From assembly GCF_000374025.1 (NCBI RefSeq), contig NZ_KB893206.1:1-64000 (forward strand): a stretch of DNA of 64,000 nucleotides, in the 5' to 3' direction. Of this stretch, positions 25,653 to 34,692 are shown one piece after another. The notes beneath the pieces were generated by a model. It saw only the letters and a program-made list of their open reading frames with translations, did no database searches and had not been told where the DNA came from. The position numbers were made by a program, and so were the translations under genes. This DNA is from Spirosoma panaciterrae DSM 21099. GTDB lineage: Bacteria > Bacteroidota > Bacteroidia > Cytophagales > Spirosomataceae. How positions within the stretch are numbered: position 1 is the stretch's first letter; each line of letters begins with the position of its first letter.

Positions 25653-26915
25653 TTACTTCTTTATCTTATTCTCAAGCAGGAAAACCCCGTTTTTATTGGC
25701 TACGATAATGTCCGGTTTCCGGTCGCCGTTCATATCGTGAACCATGACGTTCAGACCCGAGCCCGAATCCGTATCGATGATGTGCTCTTTGTAGTACGGC
25801 TCTTTACCGGGCGTAAACTCAAACCACATCAGAATGGCCGGGTCGCTGTCGCCGGGGTCGCGACCGTGGTGCGCCAGAAACCGTTTGCCCGTAATATAAT
25901 CCTTGCGGCCATCGCCGTTCAGATCGGCCATGATCGACGAGTGGGTTTGGGCCGTGGTGTTGCTCATCAGATGCGTTTTGAAGTTGATCTGGCCCTGTTC
26001 GTCGGTGATCTGTTCGTGCCACCACACGCCCAGCGCATGAGCCGATGCACTTACGACGTCGTTCTTGCCGTCACCATTCACGTCCAGCACCTGCATGTGT
26101 GAACAGGGTTCGCCCAGATTGGCCGGATGGAACACCCAGTTACCCGATTTTTTGTCGGCCGTTCCTTCAAACCAGCCTTCTCGAATCACCACATCGTTGA
26201 ACCCGTCTTTATTAATGTCGCCGAAGCCAATGCCGTGCGAGAAAATTTCGGTGCCCGGTACGTTCTCTTTGCTGAGCGGGTAACGTATCCATTCGGTTTC
26301 ACCGGGTTTCGATGGCGCTTTCAGCCACACGATCTGTTTTTTGTCTTTGTCGCCACAAAGAATATCGAGCCGTCCGTCGCCATCAATGTCGATAAAACCG
26401 GGCGACTCGTTAGCGATCCCCATCGAATTGGCCAGCATGTGCTTTTTCCATTCTCTTGGCGAGTCCACGCCGGGCGCATTGTTCTTCGGATTCTCGAACC
26501 AGAAGCCGGGTTTACCAGGGAAGTCGATAATGACCACATCGTCCCAGCCATCCTGATTGACATCCATGCCCATATTCAGAAACGAATCGCTGTACTCTTT
26601 GCGCGGATCGTATGTACGGGAGGGGGCCATTTCGTGGCGGGTCCAGTTGGGTGCTTCGAACCAATAGTATCCGGCCACAATGTCCATTTTGCCGTCTTTG
26701 TTCAGATCGGCTACAGCGGCTCCTTCCGAGATAAAATCGCGGGTAAGCGTCGTCTTTTTGAAATTGCCTTCGGGAACAACTGGCTTGGTCGCTCGTTCGG
26801 TGCTGGCGGCTGCGGCCTGTTGCTCCCGGACCTTCATCAGGGTCTTATCCTGGCTGTAAGCAGCAGTGAACCAGCAGGCGAGTACCGTTCCACTCAGTAT
26901 GATTTTTGTTTTCAT
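25653..26915 (-). CDS. Secreted FG-GAP/VCBS repeat protein
   Basis: A 420-residue exported protein with a signal peptide of ~21 residues (ending AAYSQ). The rest is a beta-propeller built of FG-GAP/VCBS repeats, seen as recurring D-x-N/D-x-D-G calcium-binding loops: ADLNKDGKMDIV, MDVNQDGWDDVV, IDIDGDGRLDIL, GDINKDGFNDVV, LDVNGDGKNDVV, ADLNGDGRKDYI and HDMNGDRKPDII, i.e. seven blades. No catalytic domain is visible. Such propellers bind ligands or partner proteins at the surface. It is on the same strand as the cupredoxin-dehydrogenase protein but separated from it by a long inverted repeat, so co-transcription is doubtful. Confidence 0.88.
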   Translation of the reverse strand: MKTKIILSGTVLACWFTAAYSQDKTLMKVREQQAAAASTERATKPVVPEGNFKKTTLTRDFISEGAAVADLNKDGKMDIVAGYYWFEAPNWTRHEMAPSRTYDPRKEYSDSFLNMGMDVNQDGWDDVVIIDFPGKPGFWFENPKNNAPGVDSPREWKKHMLANSMGIANESPGFIDIDGDGRLDILCGDKDKKQIVWLKAPSKPGETEWIRYPLSKENVPGTEIFSHGIGFGDINKDGFNDVVIREGWFEGTADKKSGNWVFHPANLGEPCSHMQVLDVNGDGKNDVVSASAHALGVWWHEQITDEQGQINFKTHLMSNTTAQTHSSIMADLNGDGRKDYITGKRFLAHHGRDPGDSDPAILMWFEFTPGKEPYYKEHIIDTDSGSGLNVMVHDMNGDRKPDIIVANKNGVFLLENKIKK

Positions 26916-27013
26916 AAAATCATCGATTATATAACCGCAGTGGGCGGCCCCAACAGATTTTTATGGTTGATTGATACCAAATCATCAACCTGTTTAAACT
27001 TTTGTTTCAATAA

Positions 27014-27105
27014 TTTTTTGTCATCCCGACGCAGGAGGGATCTCTGGGCAATGTGATCAAATATTCCTCGCCCGGAGATCCCTCCTGCGTCGGGATGACA
27101 AAAAA
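27014..27105. repeat. 92-bp near-perfect inverted repeat (TCATCCCGACGCAGGAGGGATCT type)
   Basis: The 36-bp arms (27014-27049 and 27070-27105) differ at one position, around a 20-nt loop. The arm core, TCATCCCGACGCAGGAGGG, is of a type I have seen as dispersed intergenic repeats in Cytophagales genomes. It sits downstream of the cupredoxin-dehydrogenase gene and could also end its transcript. Confidence 0.8.
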
Positions 27106-27174
27106 GAACTCATTCTTGATCGATTAAAGAAAATATAAACAGACTCTAGAATAATCTGCGTTCTATTTTCGAAA

Positions 27175-30048
27175 CTATTCTCCCAATACTTTAGCAATCA
27201 ATGCCTGGATTTCGTGGTTCTCGTGCGAGTGTTCGAGCTTGCCCACGCGGTCGTTGAACTCTTTCAGCAGCTTTTTCGAGTCGTCAGTATTGATGGCCCC
27301 GATTCGCTGGATCATGTAGTTCAGATGCTTCGGCATTTTCGACTTCTGCGCCAGATTCAGCGCCCGTTTCATGTCGACAGCGGCCAGAGGCTCGGTGGCA
27401 TACCACAGCATAAGCGGCTGGTTATGGTCATCTTTGTCCTGCTCTTTCTGGACGAGCGCATCCAGTACGTCCCACCGCTGGCCCGGATCGATTCGGCCCA
27501 TGGCCGAGGTCAGGTACAGTCGAACCAGGGCCGAATTGTCATTCTGCGCCATAGTCGCAAACTGCTTCAACGTCTCTGGCGAAACGGTTTTATCTTCGGC
27601 CAGTAGTTGAATCGCCCAGCTCCGGACATATTCGTTTTCGTTCGAGAGCAGATCGTTCAGGTCTTTGTCGGTAAGGCCTTTCGTCACGTGCAAGGCCCAG
27701 AGTGCCCGCAGCTTACGGGTTGCATCGGGGTTTTGCGCCAGAATCTCTTTCAGCGCCTTATGGACTTTCTTGTTTTGGCCGCGCTCCTGCAAAATGGTCC
27801 GGGCCTGCCGTACATACCAGTCGTTGGGGTTCAGTTGCGCCTTCACCAGATCCATATCCGATGCCTTTCGCAAATCGACCTGCACCCACTTGTCGTTTTC
27901 GTGGCTCAGTTTGAAAATCCGGCCCATCGTTTTGTCGTGTACATCCGGGTTAGGGCTATGGCACTGGTTTTTGTCGTACCAGTCGATTACCCAGACCGAG
28001 CCGCTGGCATCGTATTTAAAGTTGAGCCACTGCGACCACGAATCGTTCATGACAATAAAATCGGGCTTGTGCGATACCGCATAGCCGGTTCCCGAACGGG
28101 CCGGATGATCTCGGTTGAACCGCGCCCCGTTGATGTTGTTCATGAAAATATCGTTGCGGTACTCCTGTGGCCAACTGTTGCCGAGGTAGATCATCGCTCC
28201 CGAATGGGCGTGACCACCACCCGCCGAGGCCGACCGGAAATTGCCCGCGTGAGGTCCCCGCTCACCTACCCAGTGTACATGGTCGGCATGGGTTTTTATG
28301 TCGTCGTAAGTGTATGGGTTGAAGTGCTTTCCGGCCTGCCGCTGGTAACGTCCGCCCTGAATCATGTGGTACATATGCGGAATTACGCAGGCCGTAATGA
28401 ACGCATGGCCGTAGTCGTTGAAATCGAGGCCCCAGGGGTTGCTGGTTCCTTCAGCGAAGAGTTCAAATTGGTGCGTAGTGGGGTGATACCGCCAGACGCC
28501 TGCGTTCAATTTGGTCCGCTCCGAATCGGGGGTGCCGGGCTTGCCCACGTTCGAGTGAGTAAACACCCCGTGCGTACCATACAACCAGCCATCGGGCCCA
28601 AAGCGTAGGCTGTTGAGGGTTTCGTGGGTGTCTTCAAGGCCCCAGCCATCAAGCATTTTCTGGGGTGGTCCCAGCGGTTTGTCGGTTTTGAAATCAGCCG
28701 GGATAAACAGTAGGTACGGAGCGGCTCCAACCCAAACGCCCCCCATACCCACTTCCATACCACTCACCAGATTCAGGCCTTCGATAAATACCTTCTTGCT
28801 GTCGAGGGTGCCGTCGCCGTTGGTGTCTTCAAAGATGAAAATCTTATCGCGGCCCTGGCCTTCGGGAGCCGGAACTGGGTAGGTGTGCGATTCGACCACC
28901 CAAAGCCGACCCCGCCAGTCGACGGTAAAACAGATTGGCTTGACAATGTCAGGTTCCGAAGCCGCCAGCGTCATCTTGAAGCCGTTGGGCAGGGTCATGG
29001 CCTGAGCCGCTTTCGTGCCCGAAAGCCCCGCATTCAGGACCGGGTCGAGCGGGGGTAGAATGATAATGTCTTTCTGTTTCAGTTCATTAGGGAACGTCGG
29101 ACGGGTGGCGTAAAACTGAAAATCATCGAAATTGATGTGTGCCCATTTGTCGTGCGGGATGTACGGAATCTGCGAAATCCCCGTTTCATTGTCGATGATG
29201 CGGATGTAAATCTCCTGATTCAGATACGGTTGCAGATCGACTACAACGGGCTGAAGCGTTGCGCGGCCCTGTCCGGTGCTGTGGAAAATCACCTTGTCGG
29301 TGCTGGCCTGTACGATCTCGACGCGGGTATCCTGCAACGCTCCTCCCGACACTTTAAAGGCCGCGTAGGGCTGCGTAACGGTAAACGGTACTGAGGTTAA
29401 GGTACCCGTTTGTTTGGCGTTGGCTGTGCCGCCACTACTCAGAAAATACTTGCCATCGAAACCGATATGCATGTCTTTTTCATGCACGGGCGACGGGTCA
29501 TCCTGCCCAAAAACTGCATTGGTGAAGGCATCGCCGGTAGCTTTCCAGTCTTTCAGCGTACCGGTTTCGAAATTGAGGTTGAGCGGCTGGCCGTTTTTCA
29601 TGGGTGTCTGTCCGGCAACGGTGGCATCGGTGACAGACCCTTCAACTACCTCAAAGTTACCGACCATACCAGCCGCCCGGTGGCCCGGAACGGTACAATA
29701 GTAGGTGTCGCTTTTGTCGGCTTTGAAGGTGATACTGGCTTTGGTCCCTTTTTCCTGGAGTGTTTTGCTTTTAATACCCAGTTTTTCGAGGGCAATGTCA
29801 TGGGTCATCAACTCGCCATTAGTGATCGTGATGCGGACCCGGTCGCCTTTGTTGGCTTTTAAGGTAGGGTTGCGAGCCCCGTCTTTTGCAAAAAAGCCCA
29901 GCATTGTGGCTTCAAGCGCATACTCCCGGTCGACTTTGGCGGTGTCTGGAGCCGCAGATTTGGTTTTGGACGATTGGGCGGCACAGTCAGGACCAGCCAG
30001 CAGGGTCAGGAGTGGCAGTAAAAGCGTTAGAAAACGGAGATTACGCAT
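27175..30048 (-). CDS. Secreted cupredoxin - membrane-bound-dehydrogenase-type propeller - HEAT repeat protein
   Basis: A 957-residue exported protein with a ~24-residue signal peptide. Residues ~45-135 form a plastocyanin/azurin-like domain with an apparently complete type 1 copper site: His in LMTHDIAL, then Cys, His and Met in YYCTVPGHRAAGM. Residues ~150-310 are a beta domain that may bind carbohydrate. Residues ~340-700 resemble the TIGR02604-type 'membrane-bound dehydrogenase' propeller (MTLAASEPDIVKPICFTVDWRGRLWVVES, then DKIFIFEDTNGDG). The last ~230 residues are HEAT-like helices (VRSWAIQLLAEDKTVSPETL). The C-terminal cytochrome c usual in this group (CxxCH) is absent; the copper domain may take its electron-transfer role. 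It lies 19 nt after the 3-keto-disaccharide hydrolase gene. Confidence 0.82.
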   Translation of the reverse strand: MRNLRFLTLLLPLLTLLAGPDCAAQSSKTKSAAPDTAKVDREYALEATMLGFFAKDGARNPTLKANKGDRVRITITNGELMTHDIALEKLGIKSKTLQEKGTKASITFKADKSDTYYCTVPGHRAAGMVGNFEVVEGSVTDATVAGQTPMKNGQPLNLNFETGTLKDWKATGDAFTNAVFGQDDPSPVHEKDMHIGFDGKYFLSSGGTANAKQTGTLTSVPFTVTQPYAAFKVSGGALQDTRVEIVQASTDKVIFHSTGQGRATLQPVVVDLQPYLNQEIYIRIIDNETGISQIPYIPHDKWAHINFDDFQFYATRPTFPNELKQKDIIILPPLDPVLNAGLSGTKAAQAMTLPNGFKMTLAASEPDIVKPICFTVDWRGRLWVVESHTYPVPAPEGQGRDKIFIFEDTNGDGTLDSKKVFIEGLNLVSGMEVGMGGVWVGAAPYLLFIPADFKTDKPLGPPQKMLDGWGLEDTHETLNSLRFGPDGWLYGTHGVFTHSNVGKPGTPDSERTKLNAGVWRYHPTTHQFELFAEGTSNPWGLDFNDYGHAFITACVIPHMYHMIQGGRYQRQAGKHFNPYTYDDIKTHADHVHWVGERGPHAGNFRSASAGGGHAHSGAMIYLGNSWPQEYRNDIFMNNINGARFNRDHPARSGTGYAVSHKPDFIVMNDSWSQWLNFKYDASGSVWVIDWYDKNQCHSPNPDVHDKTMGRIFKLSHENDKWVQVDLRKASDMDLVKAQLNPNDWYVRQARTILQERGQNKKVHKALKEILAQNPDATRKLRALWALHVTKGLTDKDLNDLLSNENEYVRSWAIQLLAEDKTVSPETLKQFATMAQNDNSALVRLYLTSAMGRIDPGQRWDVLDALVQKEQDKDDHNQPLMLWYATEPLAAVDMKRALNLAQKSKMPKHLNYMIQRIGAINTDDSKKLLKEFNDRVGKLEHSHENHEIQALIAKVLGE

Positions 30049-30067
30049 AAGAATAGGGGGGGCGGGT

Positions 30068-30757
30068 TTACAACTCGTTTATCGTCAAGTCTCTAAATTC
30101 AACCTGGGCAACGCCACCGCTGTGAATCTGGACGGCAATCACGCCCTTGTTGGGAATTTTACTGTCCTGCTCTGTATAGTCGCAGGTTTTGACACCGTTG
30201 ATGTATAATTCATGGTGGTTGCCTTTGCAGCGGATGATATAGCTATTCCAGCCATCTTCTTTCAGCAGGTGTTTGAGCGTTCGCAGATCACCGCCAACCA
30301 ACTTTTCCCGGCGATGTTCGTCGTACAGATCACCCCAGTAGCCATTGCCAATGTCGGCCTGGTACCCGATAATCTTTTTGCCTTCAATAATGGACCGATA
30401 CTGAATGCCGCTGTTGATCATCCCCGTTTTAGGGTCGCCATAGAGCCGGAACAAACAGCGAAATTCGAAATCACCATACTCTTTCAACGTATGCAGATAG
30501 GTATTTTCGGGTATCTTGTTGACACCGTCGCCACTATGAATCACGCTGTCTTTCACCGACCACCAACCAGCCTGTGCCGGGTCGACGGTTTTCCAGCCGT
30601 TCAGTGTCTTTCCATCAAACAGCGACACCGCTTTTACGCTCGACTGAGCAAAGAGCGAAAATGGGCTAATAGCCAGCAGTAGGGCAATCGAATAGCTAAT
30701 TGGTGACTGCCTGAATATGTCTTTCCCAAAAAAACGATGCGGCCCGTTTGGTTTCAT
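30068..30757 (-). CDS. 3-keto-disaccharide hydrolase family protein (DUF1080)
   Basis: A 229-residue exported protein with a signal peptide after a basic start (hydrophobic core SYSIALLLAISPFSLFAQ). The rest is a single DUF1080 concanavalin-like domain: VSLFDGKTLNGWKT, a SGIQYRS strand, HHELYINGVKTCDYTE and GVIAVQIHSGGVAQVEFRDLTINEL. Members cleave 3-keto-glycosides produced by sugar dehydrogenases or act as carbohydrate-binding hydrolases. It is the first gene of a two-gene unit with the cupredoxin-dehydrogenase protein, so an oxidise-then-hydrolyse glycoside pathway is plausible. Confidence 0.88.
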   Translation of the reverse strand: MKPNGPHRFFGKDIFRQSPISYSIALLLAISPFSLFAQSSVKAVSLFDGKTLNGWKTVDPAQAGWWSVKDSVIHSGDGVNKIPENTYLHTLKEYGDFEFRCLFRLYGDPKTGMINSGIQYRSIIEGKKIIGYQADIGNGYWGDLYDEHRREKLVGGDLRTLKHLLKEDGWNSYIIRCKGNHHELYINGVKTCDYTEQDSKIPNKGVIAVQIHSGGVAQVEFRDLTINEL

Positions 30758-31012
30758 GCTGCCAGGATTTAGGTAATGTATGACCTACTAAAGCAACCGA
30801 TATGGGTAAAACTCCCTATTTGTAGAAAAGAAAATAACCGAATGGATGAATCGATTAAGCAGAGTGGAACCTAGTTAAACATGGTTTGGGGTAAGGTTAT
30901 TGCCATCAGCGCTTTGTAGATTATTGCTATTGTGCCGAACGGTTTGCAATTGACCAACTGAAATATGGGCTGTCGTTGGCTACTAGCGTAATTAAGTAAT
31001 TCCAAAATCTGA

Positions 31013-32724
31013 ATGAAAAAGGGTCTGATTCTGGTATCAGTTTTAGTAGCAGGGATGGCTATGCTTGTCCTGCTGGGGGGATTCGAGATAAACTACTCTG
31101 TGCAAAAATCACGGGCTGTCCGTAAGCCAAACATCATTGTCATCATGGCCGACGATATGGGATTTTCGGATCTGGGTTGTTATGGGGGAGAAATCCGGAC
31201 GCCCAATCTCGATTACCTGGCCAGCAATGGCATTCGCTATACGCAATTTTACAACACGTCGCGCTGCTGCCCGACACGGGCGTCGTTGCTGACGGGGTTA
31301 TACAACCAGCAGGCAGGCATTGGAAAAATGACCGATCTGGAAGACGAGCCCGGCTACCGTGGGCATCTGACTGAGAATACGGTTACGCTGGCCGAAGTCT
31401 TGAAGATGGCTGGCTATCAAACCGCCATGACGGGTAAGTGGCACGTTTCCAATACCACCGTGCAGAAGGACCCAAAAGAGCAACTGGCCTGGCTGAACCA
31501 CCAGAAAGAATTTGGGAACTTTGCGCCCCTCGACCAGTATCCAACCAGTCGTGGGTTCGATAAATATTTTGGCAACATCTGGGGCGTTGTCGATTTTTTG
31601 ACCCGTTTAGTCTGGTCAGTGGCACGACTCCCGTTCGGCAGGTGCCGAAAAACTACTATCATACCGATGCTATCAACGACACAACGGTGGCCTATATCAA
31701 CGAATTCAGTAAAGCCTCAGCCCCGTTTTTTATTTATGTGGCCGAAACGGCTCCTCACTGGCCGCTGATGGCGTTGCCGGAAGATATTGCCAAATACAAA
31801 GACACCTACAAAGTTGGGTGGGAGGCCATACGAAAAGCCCGGTATCAGAAAATGAGCCAATTGGGTCTGATCGATCCGGCCCGAACGCCCTTATCGAAAC
31901 GCTTTCAGGATGATTTAACCTGGGAGGCTAACCCTGATAAAGAATGGGATGCACAGGCAATGGCCGTTCATGCGGCTATGATCGATCGGATGGACCAGGG
32001 AATTGGGCGGATGATCAGCGCATTGCGGAAGAACGGTCAACTCGATAACACCTTGATCCTGTTTTTGTCGGACAATGGGGCCAGTCCTGAAAATTGTGCT
32101 GCCTATGGTCCCGGTTTCGACCGCCCAAGCGAAACGCGGGATGGCCGTAAGATCGTGTATGACCTGAAAAAGCAGATCCTGCCCGGACCTCAAACTTCGT
32201 ATGCATCAATTGGGCAGCGTTGGGCCAATGTGGCCAATACACCTTACCAATACTGGAAAGCAGAGTCGTATGAAGGGGGCGTCCATACGCCATTGGTGGC
32301 CTTCTGGCCCGCTGGTATTACGGCTCCCAAAGGCAGCTACAGCGCACAGGTGGGGCATGTGATGGATTTTATGCGCACGTTTGTCGAATTGACCGGTGCC
32401 AAATACCCAGCCACCTACAAAGGCCACCCCATTACTCCAACAACTGGCATTAGCCTGGTGCCCTCGTTTCAGGGGAAGGCGTCAGCGGGTCATGTGTCGC
32501 TGTTCAATGAGCATTTTGGTGCCCGTTATGCTCGTTCTGGCCATTGGAAACTCGTATCGGCCAGTCGCGATACCACCTGGCATCTGTTCAATCTGGCCAC
32601 TGACCGAACCGAAACACAGGACGTAGCCGTTCATCACCCCGATAAAGTACGCCAACTAGCATTCGAATGGCACCAGTGGGCCCGTAGGCATCAGGTGTTT
32701 CCTAAACCGGGTAAGAAGAACTGA
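31013..32724 (+). pseudogene. Arylsulfatase, split by a -1 frameshift at a T TTT TTG heptamer
   Basis: The two halves of one sulfatase lie in different frames: 31013 to ~31600 and ~31600 to 32724. The first half has a hydrophobic N-terminal anchor, IIVIMADDMGFSDLGCYGG (metal-binding Asp47-Asp48) and the formylglycine signature CCPTRASLLTG (Cys85), then GKWHVS. The second half continues with DPFSLVSGTTP, APHWPLMALPED, ILFLSDNGASPEN and the C-terminal HWKLVSASRDTTWHLFNL. The frames join within six Ts at 31594-31599. One missing T restores DFFDPF, and a -1 slip on T-TTT-TTG (31594-31600) would join them as DFLDPF. It is therefore a homopolymer sequencing error, a true mutation or programmed slippage. 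Without the join, translation ends at 31768. Confidence 0.85.
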
Positions 32725-32740
32725 CACCTATATTTTCATA

Positions 32741-32815
32741 AACCGCGAAGACGCGATAGACGCAAAGAGCTATACCTAAACGTTTAGTCTTTTTGTCTAT
32801 CGCGTCTTCGCGGTT
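32741..32815. repeat. 21-bp perfect inverted repeat (AACCGCGAAGACGCG type)
   Basis: Arms at 32741-32761 and 32795-32815 are perfectly complementary around a 33-nt spacer that holds its own small palindrome (TAAACGTTTA, 32777-32786). It sits between the convergent stops of the sulfatase and ferritin-like genes and shares its arm motif with the element at 39243. It is probably a dispersed repeat doubling as terminator. Confidence 0.8.
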
Positions 32816-32842
32816 CAACCGAGTTGCGCTATAGCAAAACCA

Positions 32843-33643
32843 TCAGGCCAGGAAAGGCTTCACAATCTCCAGCACTTCTTCTTTCGTAAGGGGTTCGTCG
32901 AAGGCCTCGGTAATGCCTTCTAGGGGTACCAGGCTTCCCAGAATTCCCGCCAGATTGATGTTTTTCTGGACTACATTGTCTTCGCCTTTGTACACCATAG
33001 CCCCAACGGCTGGTGGTAAACCCGACGGACTTGCCAGCGGAATCCATCCTTTCTGACCACGCAGGAACCGAACCCGGGCCGCATGCGTCGCTTCGGTTGA
33101 GTGAATTTGCAGTGCTGTTTCCAGAATGGGTTTGGCGTTCATCAGGTTAGGAGCCTGACCTTTGTAGGCTCGTACACCCGTATCTTCAAACCCCTGCGAC
33201 ACAGCCGCGAAGGTCTGGAAATTGCTAAACACATCCGGGAACATCCCTTTGGCTGTAAAGTCAAACTTCGGCTCAGGGATGGCTTTAGAACCCAGCACTT
33301 TTTTGAGGAGTTTGACGTGAAGTTCTTCGTGTTGGCGAATGAGTTCAAACGCAGGTTTATACTGCGAAGGGATCATGGTCAGGTTGTTGCCAATGTCGTA
33401 AAAACGGTACTCCAGATACTCCAGCGTAAGGGCAAAGTTGAGCACATCCACCACATTGTCGGGTAAGGTCATACCCTGTCCGTAGGCTTTATTGAGTGCC
33501 GAGGCCAGGATCGTTGGTGCGGCAACAGCCACTGTTTTTTTGGTCAATGCGCTAAACAGTCCGCGACGGGATACGTGTTCCATCCGTCCGATAAAGTCAC
33601 CATCAACCTGTTCGAGTTCGTTGAATAAATTTTGTAAGTTCAT
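32843..33643 (-). CDS. Ferritin-like domain protein, probably exported
   Basis: A 266-residue protein. The N-terminus resembles a Tat signal preceded by ~25 residues: HVSRRGLFSALTKKTVAVAAPTILASAL. The rest is a four-helix bundle of the Ferritin_2 type (PF13668) with carboxylate/His helix motifs: LNFALTLEYLEYRFYDIG, FELIRQHEELHVKLLKKVLG and ILETALQIHSTEATHAARVRFL. These E..Y and E..H patterns could form a di-metal site. The function of this family is not established; it has no ferritin cage evidence. It is 14 nt downstream of a second ferritin-like gene, forming an operon. Confidence 0.85.
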   Translation of the reverse strand: MNLQNLFNELEQVDGDFIGRMEHVSRRGLFSALTKKTVAVAAPTILASALNKAYGQGMTLPDNVVDVLNFALTLEYLEYRFYDIGNNLTMIPSQYKPAFELIRQHEELHVKLLKKVLGSKAIPEPKFDFTAKGMFPDVFSNFQTFAAVSQGFEDTGVRAYKGQAPNLMNAKPILETALQIHSTEATHAARVRFLRGQKGWIPLASPSGLPPAVGAMVYKGEDNVVQKNINLAGILGSLVPLEGITEAFDEPLTKEEVLEIVKPFLA

Positions 33644-33657
33644 GCGCTTAACTGGGT

Positions 33658-34383
33658 TTAGGCGACGGCTGTCGGGAGGTTACGACCATCGATTTTTTCA
33701 AGGATATATTTCTGCGCTTTGGGCAGCACTTCCGAAGGCTCCATTTTAATGAATAGCCCGTCCATTACGATGTTTTCGCCCGAGAAGGCCGTTTGATTCA
33801 TGTACTCCATCTCACGGATGATGGCTACGTGCCGGGCTTCGAGCGAAACAATTTTACCCGCTACTTTCAGGTTTTCGGGATCGGTCAGGTATTTACCACC
33901 GCCTGTATACGCTGCCGTGCCTACTTCGGCAAACATCCGGGCAGCTTCCAGTACGTCGGTGCGCTGGCGGAAATTGATGCTGCTAAAATCGAAGGTCAGG
34001 TCAGGGATTCCAGCGCCCCCCAGGGCCGTTCGGTAGAAAGCCCGGTGCGTAACCTCATGGTTGCGTAAATCCTGGAACAACTGCATTTCCATAGCTGTCA
34101 TGCCCGAATAGGGATTAGCAAGCACCATTTCGTAAAAACGAGCTTCAAGCTGTTCGAGAACAAAGGCATAATTTAGAATACCCAGATCACCACCGGGTAG
34201 GAGTATTGCCTCGCCCGCTGCTGCTGCCCGCGCCCCGTTTGGACTTACGTGTAGATCTGCTGTGGAGCAGGCGGTTAGAATGCCTCCGGTGACCGCTGCG
34301 GCTCCGACAGTTCGCAAAAACGATCGCCGTTGGACGGAAGTCATTCCGGGCGTAGTTTGCGTAGAATTGGTCATGTTTTTCAT
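33658..34383 (-). CDS. Ferritin-like domain lipoprotein with Tat-type signal
   Basis: A 241-residue paralogue of the next gene in the operon. The N-terminus has a twin-arginine motif (QRRSFLRTVGAA) followed by a lipobox-like ILTAC at about residue 39, so it is probably a Tat-exported lipoprotein. The Ferritin_2-type bundle has LNYAFVLEQLEARFYEMVL, LFQDLRNHEVTHRAFYRTALG and GKIVSLEARHVAIIREMEYM, with the Glu/His residues expected for a di-iron or similar metal site. Export in folded form through Tat fits a metalloprotein loaded in the cytoplasm. It is the first gene of the pair, divergent from a response regulator gene across a 309-nt gap. Confidence 0.85.
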   Translation of the reverse strand: MKNMTNSTQTTPGMTSVQRRSFLRTVGAAAVTGGILTACSTADLHVSPNGARAAAAGEAILLPGGDLGILNYAFVLEQLEARFYEMVLANPYSGMTAMEMQLFQDLRNHEVTHRAFYRTALGGAGIPDLTFDFSSINFRQRTDVLEAARMFAEVGTAAYTGGGKYLTDPENLKVAGKIVSLEARHVAIIREMEYMNQTAFSGENIVMDGLFIKMEPSEVLPKAQKYILEKIDGRNLPTAVA

Positions 34384-34692
34384 TGAGTAAATAAATAATT
34401 GTTAGTACTGCTGGACTTACACCAATTCAGGCTAACAGGTTATTCATAGTTAGGAAATGGGGCATTACAGAAATAGAAATTAAGAGCGGAATCAAGGCTC
34501 GCTTATTGATCTGAATGCTGCCCCGTTGCCTCACTATTTTTGGGTAAAACTGGGGGGATGGGGTTGTCTATATATAAATCGCCAATCATAATATGATTTG
34601 TATGTAATAATTGGCTAAAAGACTAGCTGGTTGGTAGGTTTTGATTAATTTTACAGAGTAGCTTTAGGCCAACATTAACTCAGGAATAGCGT
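34384..34692. other. 309-nt intergenic region with a possible promoter and nested palindrome
   Basis: No gene is visible. TATTTTTG at 34535-34542 matches TAnnTTTG on the plus strand, but it lies 150 nt before the response regulator and lacks a -33 match. A nested symmetric element follows: GCCAAT (34581-34586) pairs with ATTGGC (34610-34615), with AATCAT-AAT-ATGATT (34584-34598) inside. It could be an operator, but evidence is weak. Confidence 0.3.

Noticed and set aside
26127-27056. A 309-codon plus-strand frame opposite the FG-GAP protein
   Set aside because: It is the reverse complement of a clear FG-GAP protein. Its composition follows the repeat pattern of the real gene, and no start region or family features exist.
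27607-28608. A 333-codon plus-strand frame opposite the dehydrogenase-type protein
   Set aside because: The minus-strand protein is recognisable over its entire length. The frame is a by-product of codon bias in GC-rich third positions.
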